Source of the DNA: Novosphingobium taihuense
GTDB lineage: Bacteria; Pseudomonadota; Alphaproteobacteria; Sphingomonadales; Sphingomonadaceae
NCBI RefSeq assembly: GCF_007830315.1
Contig: NZ_VLKJ01000009.1
Location: forward strand, 91,334-155,333
DNA: 64,000 nucleotides
Direction: 5' to 3'
A model generated the notes under the pieces. The model did no database searches. It was not told where the DNA came from and saw only the letters and a list, made by a program, of their open reading frames with translations. How positions within the stretch are numbered: position 1 is the stretch's first letter; each line of letters begins with the position of its first letter. The translations under genes were made by a program, and so were the position numbers. Positions 1 through 8,426 of this stretch are shown here, piece after piece.

Positions 1-3000
1 TCTTGACGCGCTCGGTCTTGCCCCACGCGTTCAGCAGCCCGGAGATCGAATCTGTTGCCTTGCCAATGCGCGCGCTGCGGCCTTCGATGATCAGGGCCTT
101 GGGGTCCTGACCGATCATTTCGATCCAGCGAATGAGGCGGCTGATCTCAAGATCCTGCTGCTCAAAGATCGCAGCCAGGCGAGAGGCTGAGCGGGCGGCA
201 AACCGGGCATTCGAGATCAGCGCCGCATCGGCTTCATCGAGGCTGGGCACGAGGTAACGGACCTTGCCGCCAGGATCCTCTTTACGGCTAACTGGAATGC
301 GATTGCGCGAGACAGTGGAGACAAGCGCGTCCCAGTCCTCGTAAGTCGCCTTGGGTGTTCCGGGCTTCTTGGGTGCGACGCTTTCCGAGACTGGGAAGAG
401 TGTCGGGTCTTCGACCTTGCGCCGCTTGTCGATCCGCTCGCCAGACTGGCTTAGGCTCGACTGCTGATCAGCCGGCTGGGCCGACTGATCTGATTCCGAT
501 GAGGCAAGATCAACCGGTTCTGCCTTAACCTGTGGAGCTTGCTCCACCGGCTGCGGCCGGAGCGGCTGGAGACCTTCAGGGTCACCAGCCTCGGGAAGTG
601 CCGGCGGCGTCACAGCATCGCTCGTGACTGGAAGCACAGGCTCGACGATCGGCACGCCGCCGATCGCCGGCGGCGCGAGCGGCTGAGGCGGCGTGGGTGC
701 CGCCTTGCCGCTTCCAGCTACATCGGTCCCGCTGCCTTCGCCTGCGCTTCCAGCATCTGCATGATCGCCAACTCCCGGCCGTCGCATGCCATCACCGGGT
801 CCTTCTTGATGTCGAACGTGTCGCCCCCCCAAGTGTGCATCCTGTAAGTGTTGCAGTAGCACCGGAGGCCGCTCAGCGTCGCGTACCATAGGGATGCTGG
901 ACAGTCCTGGCAGACGACCGAGGGAAGGAGCTCGCTGGAGAAGTCGGATCCCGTCAGCAACCAACTCGCGTGCGGTGATGGCGCGCCAGTAGGCAAGGTG
1001 GAGGGCGGGGTTTCGTTCTGGTCGTCGGCCATGGTCATTCTCCATTTTGGCGCTGGGTGTTGTCATCGACGGGGCTGCTGCCGGCTGGGCCACAGTTGTC
1101 GGGGACGGGGTATTGGCGACTGGCACAGCAGTCGGCTTTGCAACGGGTGGCGTCACCTGTGATTGAGCGGGCTTTGCCTGAAGGTCAGCCAGCCTCTTGC
1201 GCTCAGCTTCGGCAGCAGCCTCAGCCTCGCGCTTGGCCTTGCGAGCCTTGGCTCGTGCTTGGTAGGCACGGCTCTGTTCGAGCACGGCTTGCATGCTGAT
1301 ACGAAGGGTTGCGAGCTCACGATCAATCTGCTGGATGCGCTGCTCGCGCTTCAACACCTCTGCGGCTGCAGCAGCGATGCGCGGGCGATCGAACGACAGT
1401 GCGTGGTCGACCTTCTCGATGTGCGCCTGCGCCTCACCATAGCGTCGCTCAATCGCGCGAACGGTGTCCTTGCTGTGCGTGCCCGGGACGCGCTGCGCTT
1501 CGGTCAACGTCTGCAGACAGGCTTGCCTCGTCCGCACCGCGCGGCTCTTCGCCTTGGCTTCGAGATGGTCGAAGATCATCAGCTCGAGGCGATCATCGGC
1601 AATGGTCGAGACAAGGTTATCGCGCTCAGCGGTCAGGCGGCGAAGCCTGGCAGTCTCGGGTGCATCGGGCGCGACCTTCAGCGCCTCGTCGAGTTCACCG
1701 CGCAGCGTATTCTGGGTCGATGCCAATTGTGCCTGAACGGCCTTGGCGCGATCACGAATGGCACGCTCGGCATCACTCCAGATTGCGATGGCATTGAGGC
1801 GCCCAATCACCGTCGGCACGCCCATGGCCTCGAGAGCAGCAGCACGCGTCCCGAGGTGCTCGGTCGCCGTGCGCGAGATCCCCATCTCTTGATAGCGACG
1901 CGGGTCCAGCCTGCGCTGGATGCCACGCGCCATGAGGACCGCGTTGTTGATCTCGGCAAACTTGCGGCGCAGGTGTGGGATGAAATCTCCGCCGGCAATG
2001 TCGTTGTTGTAGTAGGCATGCTTGTTGGGCTTGCCGTCGGCGAGCTTGCGCTCGACCTCGCCGATCTTGTTCTGACGGAAGGGATGCCGGACTCTATCCT
2101 TGCGACTGCCGGGGTCCTTATAGGTTTCAGTAACCTCGAAATCCCAGGCGTTAAAGTCGGCAAGAAACTTCGCCGGCCGTGAGTGTGCAATGATGTGGAG
2201 ATGGTAGTTCCGGCGATCGTTGTGGGCGTCAGGCGCGTGGATGACGGCCGTGTACATGAGCCCCACGGTACGCCCTTCTCGATCCCTGGCGAAGCTCGCC
2301 AGGTAGTCGGTGAAGTTCTGGACAATGAGCGCGCGATCCTCTGCGTTGAGTTCGCAGGGAAGTTCGGCAACGAGCCTCAACTGGACACGTCCACCGCGAC
2401 CCGACTTGAATGTCAGAGGCGGCCTGTGAAAGTCCCATCCGGGCATCGACTGGGCAGCCTCGATGGCCTCGCCACAACCGCGCGCTGAGCGCTTGTACTT
2501 GTGCGCGATGAAGGGCTTGGCCTTGGGGTCATTGGCCTCATTGGCAAGCCACACGCGGTAGCGATCAGCCTGCATGATGCAGTGACTTTTGAAGTCGGCA
2601 GGAAGGACGTCTGTCGTCTCCAGAGCTGCCCACCAGGCAGGGCTGTGCGATGGGTCAACGATGAGTGAATGGGTCTTCGCTTCACGCTCGCAGCGATGCA
2701 CTGCTCGCCAGTATTCTTCCCGTTCAAATCGATCGGAACTGATGTTGGAGAAGACACTTCTGAAGATGCCATTGCCAACCGGTCCGAGCACGGCTTGCTC
2801 GTCGGGAAGCAGCCCTTCACCGACGTCATCGGGGGTGCGCTCGCGTCCAGGATGCTCGATTGCGCCCGGCCGCTCGACGTACTGCGCATGCTCTGCACCG
2901 CGGCTCATCTCGGCCGCACCATCGCGTTCGACATAGGCCGCGTGGTCGGCACCAGGCACACGGCTTGCACCGCCGAAGTTTGCCATCGGCTTGCCGCGAA

Positions 3001-3298
3001 CTTCAGGCGAACCTTCCTTCGAAATGGTGGTGTAGCTGAAGTGGAAACTGGTTGAGCCAGCAGCCGTGCGAGGGCGATCGACAAGCGGCGAGGGATAGCT
3101 GAAGTCTGCCTTCTGCGACCAGCGCCTGGCCTTCTTCACACGACCGCCATAGTCGGCCTCGCGCGCTGCCTGATCCTTGATCTTGCGCTTGCCAATCTGA
3201 AGAAGCGCCTCGTCTTCTTCACGCGTCCGAAGCATCTGCGCGAGCTTCGAGTTGGCAGCCTTCACGCTGTTGCTGATCAAGCTTCCGCCCACGTGCAT
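1..3298 (-). CDS. MobA/MobL-family relaxase, 3' end beyond window
   Basis: Relaxase that would nick and covalently hold the transferred strand at oriT during plasmid or element mobilisation. The frame is open without a stop from 3298 to base 1, so the C-terminus lies outside the window. Seen: an HUH-type motif, NYHLHI, around residues 364-369, preceded by IHAP (H354). This matches the MobA/MobL family, where these histidines bind the metal. Two YVER motifs (Y122 and Y140) in the N-terminal part resemble the YIQRE tyrosine motif of RSF1010 MobA. Residues after about 500 are helical and Ala/Arg/Glu-rich, followed by a Pro-rich linker and a more ordered end. The start may be the ATG at 3298 or the in-frame GTG at 3292. 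AGGGGA lies directly before the ATG, so its spacing suits the GTG better. The stretch coded by 718-1032 reads poorly in this frame and overlaps a nested gene. Confidence 0.88.
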   Translation of the reverse strand, partial: MHVGGSLISNSVKAANSKLAQMLRTREEDEALLQIGKRKIKDQAAREADYGGRVKKARRWSQKADFSYPSPLVDRPRTAAGSTSFHFSYTTISKEGSPEVRGKPMANFGGASRVPGADHAAYVERDGAAEMSRGAEHAQYVERPGAIEHPGRERTPDDVGEGLLPDEQAVLGPVGNGIFRSVFSNISSDRFEREEYWRAVHRCEREAKTHSLIVDPSHSPAWWAALETTDVLPADFKSHCIMQADRYRVWLANEANDPKAKPFIAHKYKRSARGCGEAIEAAQSMPGWDFHRPPLTFKSGRGGRVQLRLVAELPCELNAEDRALIVQNFTDYLASFARDREGRTVGLMYTAVIHAPDAHNDRRNYHLHIIAHSRPAKFLADFNAWDFEVTETYKDPGSRKDRVRHPFRQNKIGEVERKLADGKPNKHAYYNNDIAGGDFIPHLRRKFAEINNAVLMARGIQRRLDPRRYQEMGISRTATEHLGTRAAALEAMGVPTVIGRLNAIAIWSDAERAIRDRAKAVQAQLASTQNTLRGELDEALKVAPDAPETARLRRLTAERDNLVSTIADDRLELMIFDHLEAKAKSRAVRTRQACLQTLTEAQRVPGTHSKDTVRAIERRYGEAQAHIEKVDHALSFDRPRIAAAAAEVLKREQRIQQIDRELATLRISMQAVLEQSRAYQARAKARKAKREAEAAAEAERKRLADLQAKPAQSQVTPPVAKPTAVPVANTPSPTTVAQPAAAPSMTTPSAKMENDHGRRPERNPALHLAYWRAITARELVADGIRLLQRAPSLGRLPGLSSIPMVRDAERPPVLLQHLQDAHLGGRHVRHQEGPGDGMRRPGVGDHADAGSAGEGSGTDVAGSGKAAPTPPQPLAPPAIGGVPIVEPVLPVTSDAVTPPALPEAGDPEGLQPLRPQPVEQAPQVKAEPVDLASSESDQSAQPADQQSSLSQSGERIDKRRKVEDPTLFPVSESVAPKKPGTPKATYEDWDALVSTVSRNRIPVSRKEDPGGKVRYLVPSLDEADAALISNARFAARSASRLAAIFEQQDLEISRLIRWIEMIGQDPKALIIEGRSARIGKATDSISGLLNAWGKTERVK
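718..1032 (-). CDS. Cys-rich small protein nested in the relaxase gene
   Basis: A 104-residue protein read in a different frame of the same strand, wholly inside the relaxase reading frame. The composition looks protein-like: Cys pairs (CQDC, CYC), WYATLSGLRCYC, a Trp-Gly-Gly turn and an acidic/helical end (IKKDPVMACDGRELAIMQML). The relaxase frame over the same bases is Arg/His/Gly-rich and looks like a shadow. A ribosome binding site GGAG (1040-1043) sits 7 nt before the ATG at 1032; an alternative ATG at 1038 is too close to it. From memory, Cys-rich proteins of this size follow relaxase genes in alphaproteobacterial mobile elements, but I cannot name the family. Either it is a true overlapping gene, or the upstream relaxase lost its stop and fused to a downstream frame. 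Confidence 0.65.
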   Translation of the reverse strand: MADDQNETPPSTLPTGAPSPHASWLLTGSDFSSELLPSVVCQDCPASLWYATLSGLRCYCNTYRMHTWGGDTFDIKKDPVMACDGRELAIMQMLEAQAKAAGPM

Positions 3299-3313
3299 TC
3301 CCCTGCAGGGGAA
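3298..3313. promoter_or_regulatory. 16-bp perfect palindrome at the relaxase start
   Basis: TTCCCCTGCAGGGGAA reads the same on both strands and covers the Shine-Dalgarno-like AGGGGA of the relaxase gene and the first base of its ATG. A protein bound here, or an mRNA hairpin, would block relaxase translation, which fits autoregulation of a mobilisation gene. The function is inferred. Confidence 0.45.
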
Positions 3314-3962
3314 CGCTGCACAGACACGTCCTGTGCGATGATGACGCCCCTCGACTCCTCGGACGTTATCGCTTAATCGGACGTAACTTGCAAGCACCCA
3401 ATCGGACATGTCAGCCAGGCCGCAATCTCGGTTGGCAGAGGGACAAGTGCGTTGTAGACGCGTGCCCACGAGACCCACGGAGCGGCCTGGCCAAGAGCAA
3501 GGGTGAGGGTCATCCCCTACCTGTGATGCGGGCTCCGCAGCGCTACGCCTTCCGGAAAATCAGAGAGTTGCAGGACCTGACACGGACCCGTGTCAATCGG
3601 CAAAACCGGAATCCGGGTTGCCGGCCCGTCGTGGCGAACGACCGCAAAAGCGAAGGCTTCCGCAGAAAACCTGACACGGAAAGCAGCGAAAATGCCTGCG
3701 GCAATTTTGCGGTATTGCGCCCAACTTTCTAAATTCGGCAAATGGGACGTTTTGCCGAACTCTGCCTGTAACGATTTTCAGGAGTTTCAGCGATTTTGCC
3801 GAATCTGGAGTATCCATCGGAGGTGGCACCCAAAATTCGGCACAATCGAAGAGTGCATCCGCAGGACGCTGTTGACGATGTCCGTGTGAGAATGCATTTT
3901 CACGACCGTATGGGAGTGCGGCTTACTAGCCGGTTTGAACACGCCCGTGGGGGAAATCTGAC
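3314..3962. other. Intergenic region, candidate oriT and control region
   Basis: About 650 bases between the relaxase and the next gene with no convincing coding sequence; the short open frames have no ribosome binding site and biased, unlikely composition. Mobilisation origins usually lie directly upstream of the relaxase gene, so oriT is expected here, but I could not match a known nic site. Repeated words AATCGGAC near 3375 and 3400 and the TTCGGCA repeats listed separately are the visible structure. Confidence 0.4.
3734..3842. repeat. Cluster of TTCGGCA repeats in both orientations
   Basis: The core TTCGGCA occurs four times: plus at 3734 and 3836, and as its complement TGCCGAA ending at 3759 and 3803. 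The first two form a perfect inverted repeat, TTCGGCAAA and TTTGCCGAA, spaced by 8 bases. A weaker TCGGCAAAA copy lies near 3588. The cluster sits 120-230 bases before the gene at 3963. Such clusters are typical of operators or of replication/partition iterons. Confidence 0.5.
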
Positions 3963-4850
3963 ATGACATCGATCACTGGCGAGGCCAGCCATGGCGATGG
4001 CGCGGAAGCGTCCGAAGCCGTTGACAACTTCAAGATCGGCGTATCAGCCATCATCAAGATGGTCGCCGAAAGAACGGTGAAACCGGATGGGTCGCTGGTC
4101 AATCCGGCGGCTGTTGTGTCTGCGCTTTCCGATGAGGATGGGCGCAAGGAATTGCTCCGCGATTTTACGCTTGGCATCATTCCCAGCGAGGTCAATCCGC
4201 TGCTGTGGGAACGGTGGTTGCAAGGCGGTGAAGCTCCCTTCTCCAAGCGTAATCTGACCAGCCCCAGGGTTGGAACGATGGGCATCAAGCGGGGGCTGGA
4301 ACGCGTCAGCGCGGGGGTCGTTCGCGCGCGTTCGACTGTGTCATCTGCAGAGGAAGGTGTCGCCGAGGCAGTAGAAAAATTGGAGCATGCGAAGAGCGAG
4401 CTTGCCATGGAAGAGGCGAAGGAGGCAGCCTTCATCGAGTACCTCGTCACAGAGCATTTGGTCAGCCTGGTCGAGCCGATCTTTGCCCTCGGTCCAGCAT
4501 GGACCTTGATGCGTGCGGCAAGCTCTCATGTCGATCTGGTAGCGCTTGAACAGGAGATGATCCTGATCAAGAAACCAGAGCAGCGGGAAGCCTTCATCGA
4601 ACGTCGAATTGCTGATCGCAAGGCGTCCGCCGCGGAAATTTTGGCGAGCCTCGACTACTGGTGTGGCGATGCAGATTATGAGACCGAGGTCCATGACGCA
4701 CTGCTGCAGATTGCCAAGCGCTACGCAGGGGTCGAGCGTAGCGACGGTAGGGTCCGTGGACCCGGCGCGTTCGCCAAGTCGGTGTCCAATGTGAATGCGA
4801 AAATCGACGCCGCGAAGGTGCTTGCCGGTCTCTCTACCGGCAAGCCTTGA
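3963..4850 (+). CDS. Unknown 295-aa protein with a central coiled coil
   Basis: I do not recognise this protein. It is soluble, with no signal peptide or membrane segment. Residues 1-90 look globular. A basic stretch with KRGLERVS (around 109-116) leads into a Glu/Ala/Lys-rich helical region at about 125-165 that could form a coiled coil. The rest is helical with a Ser/Asn/Lys-rich end. The start ATG at 3963 is preceded by GGGGGAA at suitable spacing. It is divergent from the relaxase, with the TTCGGCA cluster in its upstream region, and it ends just before a strong terminator. A role in mobilisation or plasmid maintenance is possible from position alone. Confidence 0.75.
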   Translation: MTSITGEASHGDGAEASEAVDNFKIGVSAIIKMVAERTVKPDGSLVNPAAVVSALSDEDGRKELLRDFTLGIIPSEVNPLLWERWLQGGEAPFSKRNLTSPRVGTMGIKRGLERVSAGVVRARSTVSSAEEGVAEAVEKLEHAKSELAMEEAKEAAFIEYLVTEHLVSLVEPIFALGPAWTLMRAASSHVDLVALEQEMILIKKPEQREAFIERRIADRKASAAEILASLDYWCGDADYETEVHDALLQIAKRYAGVERSDGRVRGPGAFAKSVSNVNAKIDAAKVLAGLSTGKP

Positions 4851-4874
4851 GGCTTCTCCTCCGGCAAGAAAAAA

Positions 4875-4910
4875 GGCCCTCGGCAGTCACCAGCCGGGGG
4901 CCTTTTCTTA
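4875..4910. terminator. Bidirectional rho-independent terminator
   Basis: GGCCCTCGGC and GCCGGGGGCC form a 10-bp stem (one G-T wobble) around an 8-base loop. A run of A lies on the left and TTTTCTT on the right, so it can stop transcription from both convergent genes. The minus-strand gene ends inside the right arm of the T tract. Confidence 0.85.
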
Positions 4911-5756
4911 TCGCGCGATCGCGTGATGGATGGCGACGAATTCCTGTGTCAGGCCCTCTCGCCCGATGCGGCTGGTGGGCCGTTCGAGAGAGCCGATCCG
5001 ACGCCTGCGACTGGTGGGCCGAAAGGTTGTCGTCTCCTGTCGGACTGCGTCGAAATGATAGGTCGGTCCCTCGTGATTGTGGTCGACCCTGAAGGCGGCA
5101 GCCGGTCCTACAGACCCCTCGATTACGGCCAGTGCCGAGGCTGTCAGGATGGGTGTTGTCGGCAGGCTGAACTCGTGCCCGGAGGCGACGCAGGCGTATG
5201 CCAGGCCGTTGGGGAATTGCCCGGTCGAGAGGGACAAGGCATGATCCGGGATGCGACCTTCGAGCACAGTGTCGAGGAGGTCGAGGACGGCATCGGCGAC
5301 ACCGCCAACGGGGGTCGGAGTGCGGCCGGCGAAGAGGTCGGTGGCGGTCTTGGTGAGGCCGTCCCGGTAGGTGGCGAGCATCATAGCGAGGGTGGCTCCG
5401 TCCCCTGTCAGCGTGGCGCAATCTGGCTCCGGCCGATAGTCCTCGATGAGCATCACGAAGGGGTGACAGACCTGTGTGTCCATGACCATTTCGAAGCGCA
5501 GGTAGGTCATGTCGAGGTAGTCTGTGAAGACCCCTGTACGAGCAACGACGGTGCCGTCGTCGAGCATGCGATCGACGTAATGGAAGGCCCCATTCGGATC
5601 GCGTGCCGGGCCGCGCCAGGTGTTGCACAGGAGGCTGGCGAGATGGTCGATGCGGTAGGCGGCGGCCATCAGTTCGCCGGCGTCGGAGTGCTTGGCTTCG
5701 ATGGCCATGGCAGGTGGTGTGAAGGTCTTCGAGGTGGCGGTGTCGGGTCGTGCCAT
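4908..5756 (-). CDS. Unknown 282-aa protein
   Basis: No family recognised. The translation has balanced composition with buried hydrophobic stretches such as YLRFEMVMDTQVCHPFVMLI near residues 85-105. A Thr/Ala/Leu-rich middle follows, then a basic C-terminal tail (PTSRRRRIGSLERP). There is no signal peptide or membrane helix. The overlapping plus-strand frame of 329 aa is Gly/Arg/Val-biased and is rejected as a shadow. The gene is convergent with the 295-aa gene and shares its terminator. It lies in the same direction as the next unknown gene upstream, about 310 bases away. It probably belongs to the mobile element's cargo. Confidence 0.65.
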   Translation of the reverse strand: MARPDTATSKTFTPPAMAIEAKHSDAGELMAAAYRIDHLASLLCNTWRGPARDPNGAFHYVDRMLDDGTVVARTGVFTDYLDMTYLRFEMVMDTQVCHPFVMLIEDYRPEPDCATLTGDGATLAMMLATYRDGLTKTATDLFAGRTPTPVGGVADAVLDLLDTVLEGRIPDHALSLSTGQFPNGLAYACVASGHEFSLPTTPILTASALAVIEGSVGPAAAFRVDHNHEGPTYHFDAVRQETTTFRPTSRRRRIGSLERPTSRIGREGLTQEFVAIHHAIAR

Positions 5757-6068
5757 GATGGCTGCTGCGGTCCTTCGCTGGCCCTTTTACGCGAGGGCTT
5801 GGGACGGGCAGCGTCGAAGCTTATGCCCTCTCCGGATGACGTGCGACGGGGGACGCATAGTGTCAGCTGGAGAGGGAGCTTCGGAGTTACCCAAGGCCTG
5901 TTGGTAACATAGGCCTCAGGGGACAGACAGATGTCAAAACTGCGCAGTGAGAATGTCGCCTGCCGAAGTGTTCAGGCCGCTATCTTCCTCTGCTGAACGG
6001 GCTAGAGAAAGCTGCTATAGCGGGCGTACCTTTGGCGCTTCATCGTGCAGCGCACGGCCTGCTCTCTA
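5757..6068. other. Gene-free spacer
   Basis: About 310 bases between two minus-strand unknown genes. Short plus-strand frames here look random. It presumably carries the promoter of the 282-aa gene; no clear motif seen. Confidence 0.5.
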
Positions 6069-6809
6069 CTACCTCAATGCTCCATGGCGAACAGCCATCT
6101 GCACGGCGCGCATCACGTCCACAGGGTTTGCGAGTGAGGGCATGTTCTCGCCCCGAATGCCGATCATGCGATTGACGTTGACGTAGTCATGACGATCGCT
6201 CCGGTGGAACTCTACCTCGAGCGCGCAAGGTGCCCGGCTGGCAATCTCGGCGAGTGCTTCGGGCGCTATCGGGATGGGGTCGCCGTCGTCTGTGAGCAGC
6301 TCGATGGGAATGCACGGCGTGGCCAAGGCGATGCGCATGTCGTCCATGTCGAAGCCGGTGTCGGCGCGGCTGGCAGTCAGAGCGATGGCAACTTGCCAGG
6401 GTGATGGCGGCTCTCCTTGGAGTGATGCAGTGGCATCATCGACGTGAGCCAGCCGGTCGAAGGCGTCGAGTATGGCAGTGGCCGTAGCGCATGCTTTCGT
6501 GATCTTGTCTGCGCCGTCGAGCGCATCGTTGTCGTACACGGCGAGGTCGATCATGATGCCTCGCTCGTGTGTATCGGCTGCGGTCTTGTGAAGCCAGACG
6601 CATGCTCCGGAGTTTGCGAAGAGCTTCCACTTCGTGACGTTGCCAGCTGGGCTGGTGACGGTGAGCGTGGCATCCAACTTGGCCGAGCAGCGCTCATGGA
6701 TACGCCATAAGATGCGGGTGGCTTCTGACAATTCTGCGAAGTGCCGCAGGGCATCTGCGGCAGCTTGCTTGTCGCCATTACAGACAAGGGTATCGAGGGG
6801 GCGGGTCAT
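6069..6809 (-). CDS. Unknown 246-aa protein
   Basis: Not recognised. The composition is protein-like (balanced, with Asp/Ala-rich helices such as DAFDRLAHVDDATASLQ and a beta-rich C-terminal part with CALEVEFHRSD and VNVNRMIGIRG). It has no signal peptide or membrane helix. The start ATG at 6809 has no clear ribosome binding site, so the N-terminus is uncertain. It is transcribed towards the 282-aa gene and away from the IS91 remnant 60 bases upstream, whose insertion may have replaced its native promoter region. The function cannot be stated. Confidence 0.65.
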   Translation of the reverse strand: MTRPLDTLVCNGDKQAAADALRHFAELSEATRILWRIHERCSAKLDATLTVTSPAGNVTKWKLFANSGACVWLHKTAADTHERGIMIDLAVYDNDALDGADKITKACATATAILDAFDRLAHVDDATASLQGEPPSPWQVAIALTASRADTGFDMDDMRIALATPCIPIELLTDDGDPIPIAPEALAEIASRAPCALEVEFHRSDRHDYVNVNRMIGIRGENMPSLANPVDVMRAVQMAVRHGALR

Positions 6810-6869
6810 GAGTGCGTGCTTCTCAGCATGGGTGTCGATCCTGCGCCATCAAGCCTGCATGGTACCGGC

Positions 6870-7301
6870 TTGAGCGGCTACACGCACCGCGTTGCCATCT
6901 CGAACCGGCGCCTCACTACCTTCGACGAGACTGGCGTGACGTTCCGGTACAAGGATTATCGCCGCGACTATGGCGAGCGCCAGCAGGTCACGACGCTGGC
7001 CACCGACGAGTTCATCCGCCGCTTCCTGATCCACGTCCTGCCGCGCGGCTTTCACCGCATCCGGCATTATGGCCTGCTCGCCAGCTCGCCGCACAAGGAG
7101 GCCATGGCGCTGGCCCGCAGCCTGCTTGGCGTCGCCGCGTCGATCGAGGAGACCGACACCGAACCAGACGAGCCGCCCGACCATCGCCCACCATGCCCAT
7201 GCTGCGGCGGGCATATGACCATCACTGAGGCCTTCGCCCGTTGGTGCCAGCCCCGTGCTCCGCCGGACTCGGCGCCACCGATCCGAAAGAACACGCCATG
7301 A
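6870..7301 (+). pseudogene. C-terminal fragment of an IS91-family transposase
   Basis: The reading frame from 6870 gives LSGYTHRVAISNRRL, then FRYKDYR, FIRRFLIHVLPRGFHRIRHYG and a CPCCGG zinc-like motif. This is the conserved C-terminal half of IS91-type (Transposase_32) enzymes, which replicate by a rolling-circle mechanism. The catalytic N-terminal half is missing: upstream residues in this frame are unrelated, so the copy is truncated at about 6870. It ends naturally before a TGA at 7301. It is a scar of past insertion between the unknown gene at 6069 and the recombinase at 7794. Confidence 0.85.
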
Positions 7302-7793
7302 TCCGGCATGGCTGACCCTGCGTCATGGCCGCGAACGTTGCGCCTCTGCCCATGGGGATACGTGTGTCGATGCCGCCAGCCCAGTCAGAACCGAGCTCAT
7401 TGCCAACACGATCAGCGGCGCTTCGAGCACAATGGCCATCTGACTTCCATACTGTTCCGTCCATCACGGACTGGCTGATAGGCTTGCTTCAGTCGCCCCA
7501 ATCCACGCCAAAGCCCTTTTACCCATAGACCTGTGCGAGCCGCACCGCGGGTCGTACTTGTAAGACTTTCGTACGCCTGCCGGCGCCCGAAACCCTTCGA
7601 CTTTGCTGCCAATCGACGCTGCTCCTGGGAACGACCGAAGATGCCGAAGCCCGACATTGCCATATGTCTGACGATCCCGGCAGCAAGCGCTTTGAACCCG
7701 GTCGTTCACATTGCCTTTTGGGCTTATCGATTCCTGCCGTCCATTCAGCGATCGAAAGGCTCGCCGACCCCGAGCGAGCCTGCACTTTAATAA
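7302..7793. other. Gene-free spacer with one copy of a dispersed repeat
   Basis: No supported gene. Around 7703-7740 lies a sequence ending in TTATCGATTCCTGCCGT that recurs at about 30.8 kb and, more degenerate, at 17.25 kb. Confidence 0.5.
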
Positions 7794-8426
7794 TCAGATT
7801 TCTGTGCGTTCCGAAAGCGTAATGGCATCGTCCACATCTACGCCAAGGTATCGAACCGTATTCTGAATGTTTGTATGGCCGAGCAAAATCTGGACTGCTC
7901 GCAAGTTCCCAGTCGACTTGTAGATCAACGAAGCTTTCGTTCGTCGGAGTGAATGTGTTCCGTAGTCGCGCCTGTCGAGGCCAACGACTGAAACCCACTC
8001 GTCAACAAGTCGTGCATATTGCCTTGTGCTGAGATGACCGAGGTAGTCGATCCTACTTGGAAATACGAAATCGTTGAGCGCTCCGCCTCGACGTTCAAGC
8101 CAGCGCTGTAACGTTGTGCGGGTTTCCGTCATGATTTCAAATTGTACCGGTCTCCCGGTCTTCTGTTGAATGACGGTTGCGCGATTTCGGATTTGGCGAC
8201 CGCTGACAAGATCTCCGATCCGAAGCTTCACGAGGTCACATCCCCTCAGCTTACTATCGATCGCTAAGTCAAATAATGCACGGTCTCGAAGTCGCTTGTG
8301 TTCATCGAGATAGAATCGGATTGCCCAGATATCCCGGCGTCTCAAGGGTCGTTTCGCCCCCACATTTTGACCGGCATTCCAAGGGGGGCGGTCGTGCACG
8401 GCTGCATCAAGATCTGAATGTCCCAT
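7794..8426 (-). CDS. Small tyrosine recombinase / integrase
   Basis: Site-specific recombinase of the phage-integrase family. The catalytic set is visible: Arg in SKLRGCDLVKL, the HxxR box in THSLRRTK, and LLGHTNIQNTVRYL with the second His and the nucleophilic Tyr. At 210 residues it is short because it lacks the usual N-terminal SAM-like core-binding domain and is essentially a catalytic domain. The start ATG at 8426 has GGAGAG five bases upstream, so a longer frame to 8576 is rejected. Such short integrases are common in sphingomonad and Rhizobiales accessory DNA (general knowledge). It may have integrated or rearranged the flanking element; no att site could be identified. Confidence 0.88.
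   Translation of the reverse strand: MGHSDLDAAVHDRPPWNAGQNVGAKRPLRRRDIWAIRFYLDEHKRLRDRALFDLAIDSKLRGCDLVKLRIGDLVSGRQIRNRATVIQQKTGRPVQFEIMTETRTTLQRWLERRGGALNDFVFPSRIDYLGHLSTRQYARLVDEWVSVVGLDRRDYGTHSLRRTKASLIYKSTGNLRAVQILLGHTNIQNTVRYLGVDVDDAITLSERTEI

Noticed and set aside
1163..2182. 339-codon plus-strand frame over the relaxase
   Set aside because: The opposite strand encodes the relaxase with clear HUH motifs; this frame has no motif and no ribosome binding site.
3388..3889. Several short frames on both strands upstream of the 295-residue gene
   Set aside because: No ribosome binding sites, unlikely composition, and they cross the repeat cluster.
4923..5912. 329-codon plus-strand frame
   Set aside because: Gly/Arg/Val-biased shadow of the better balanced minus-strand 282-residue gene.
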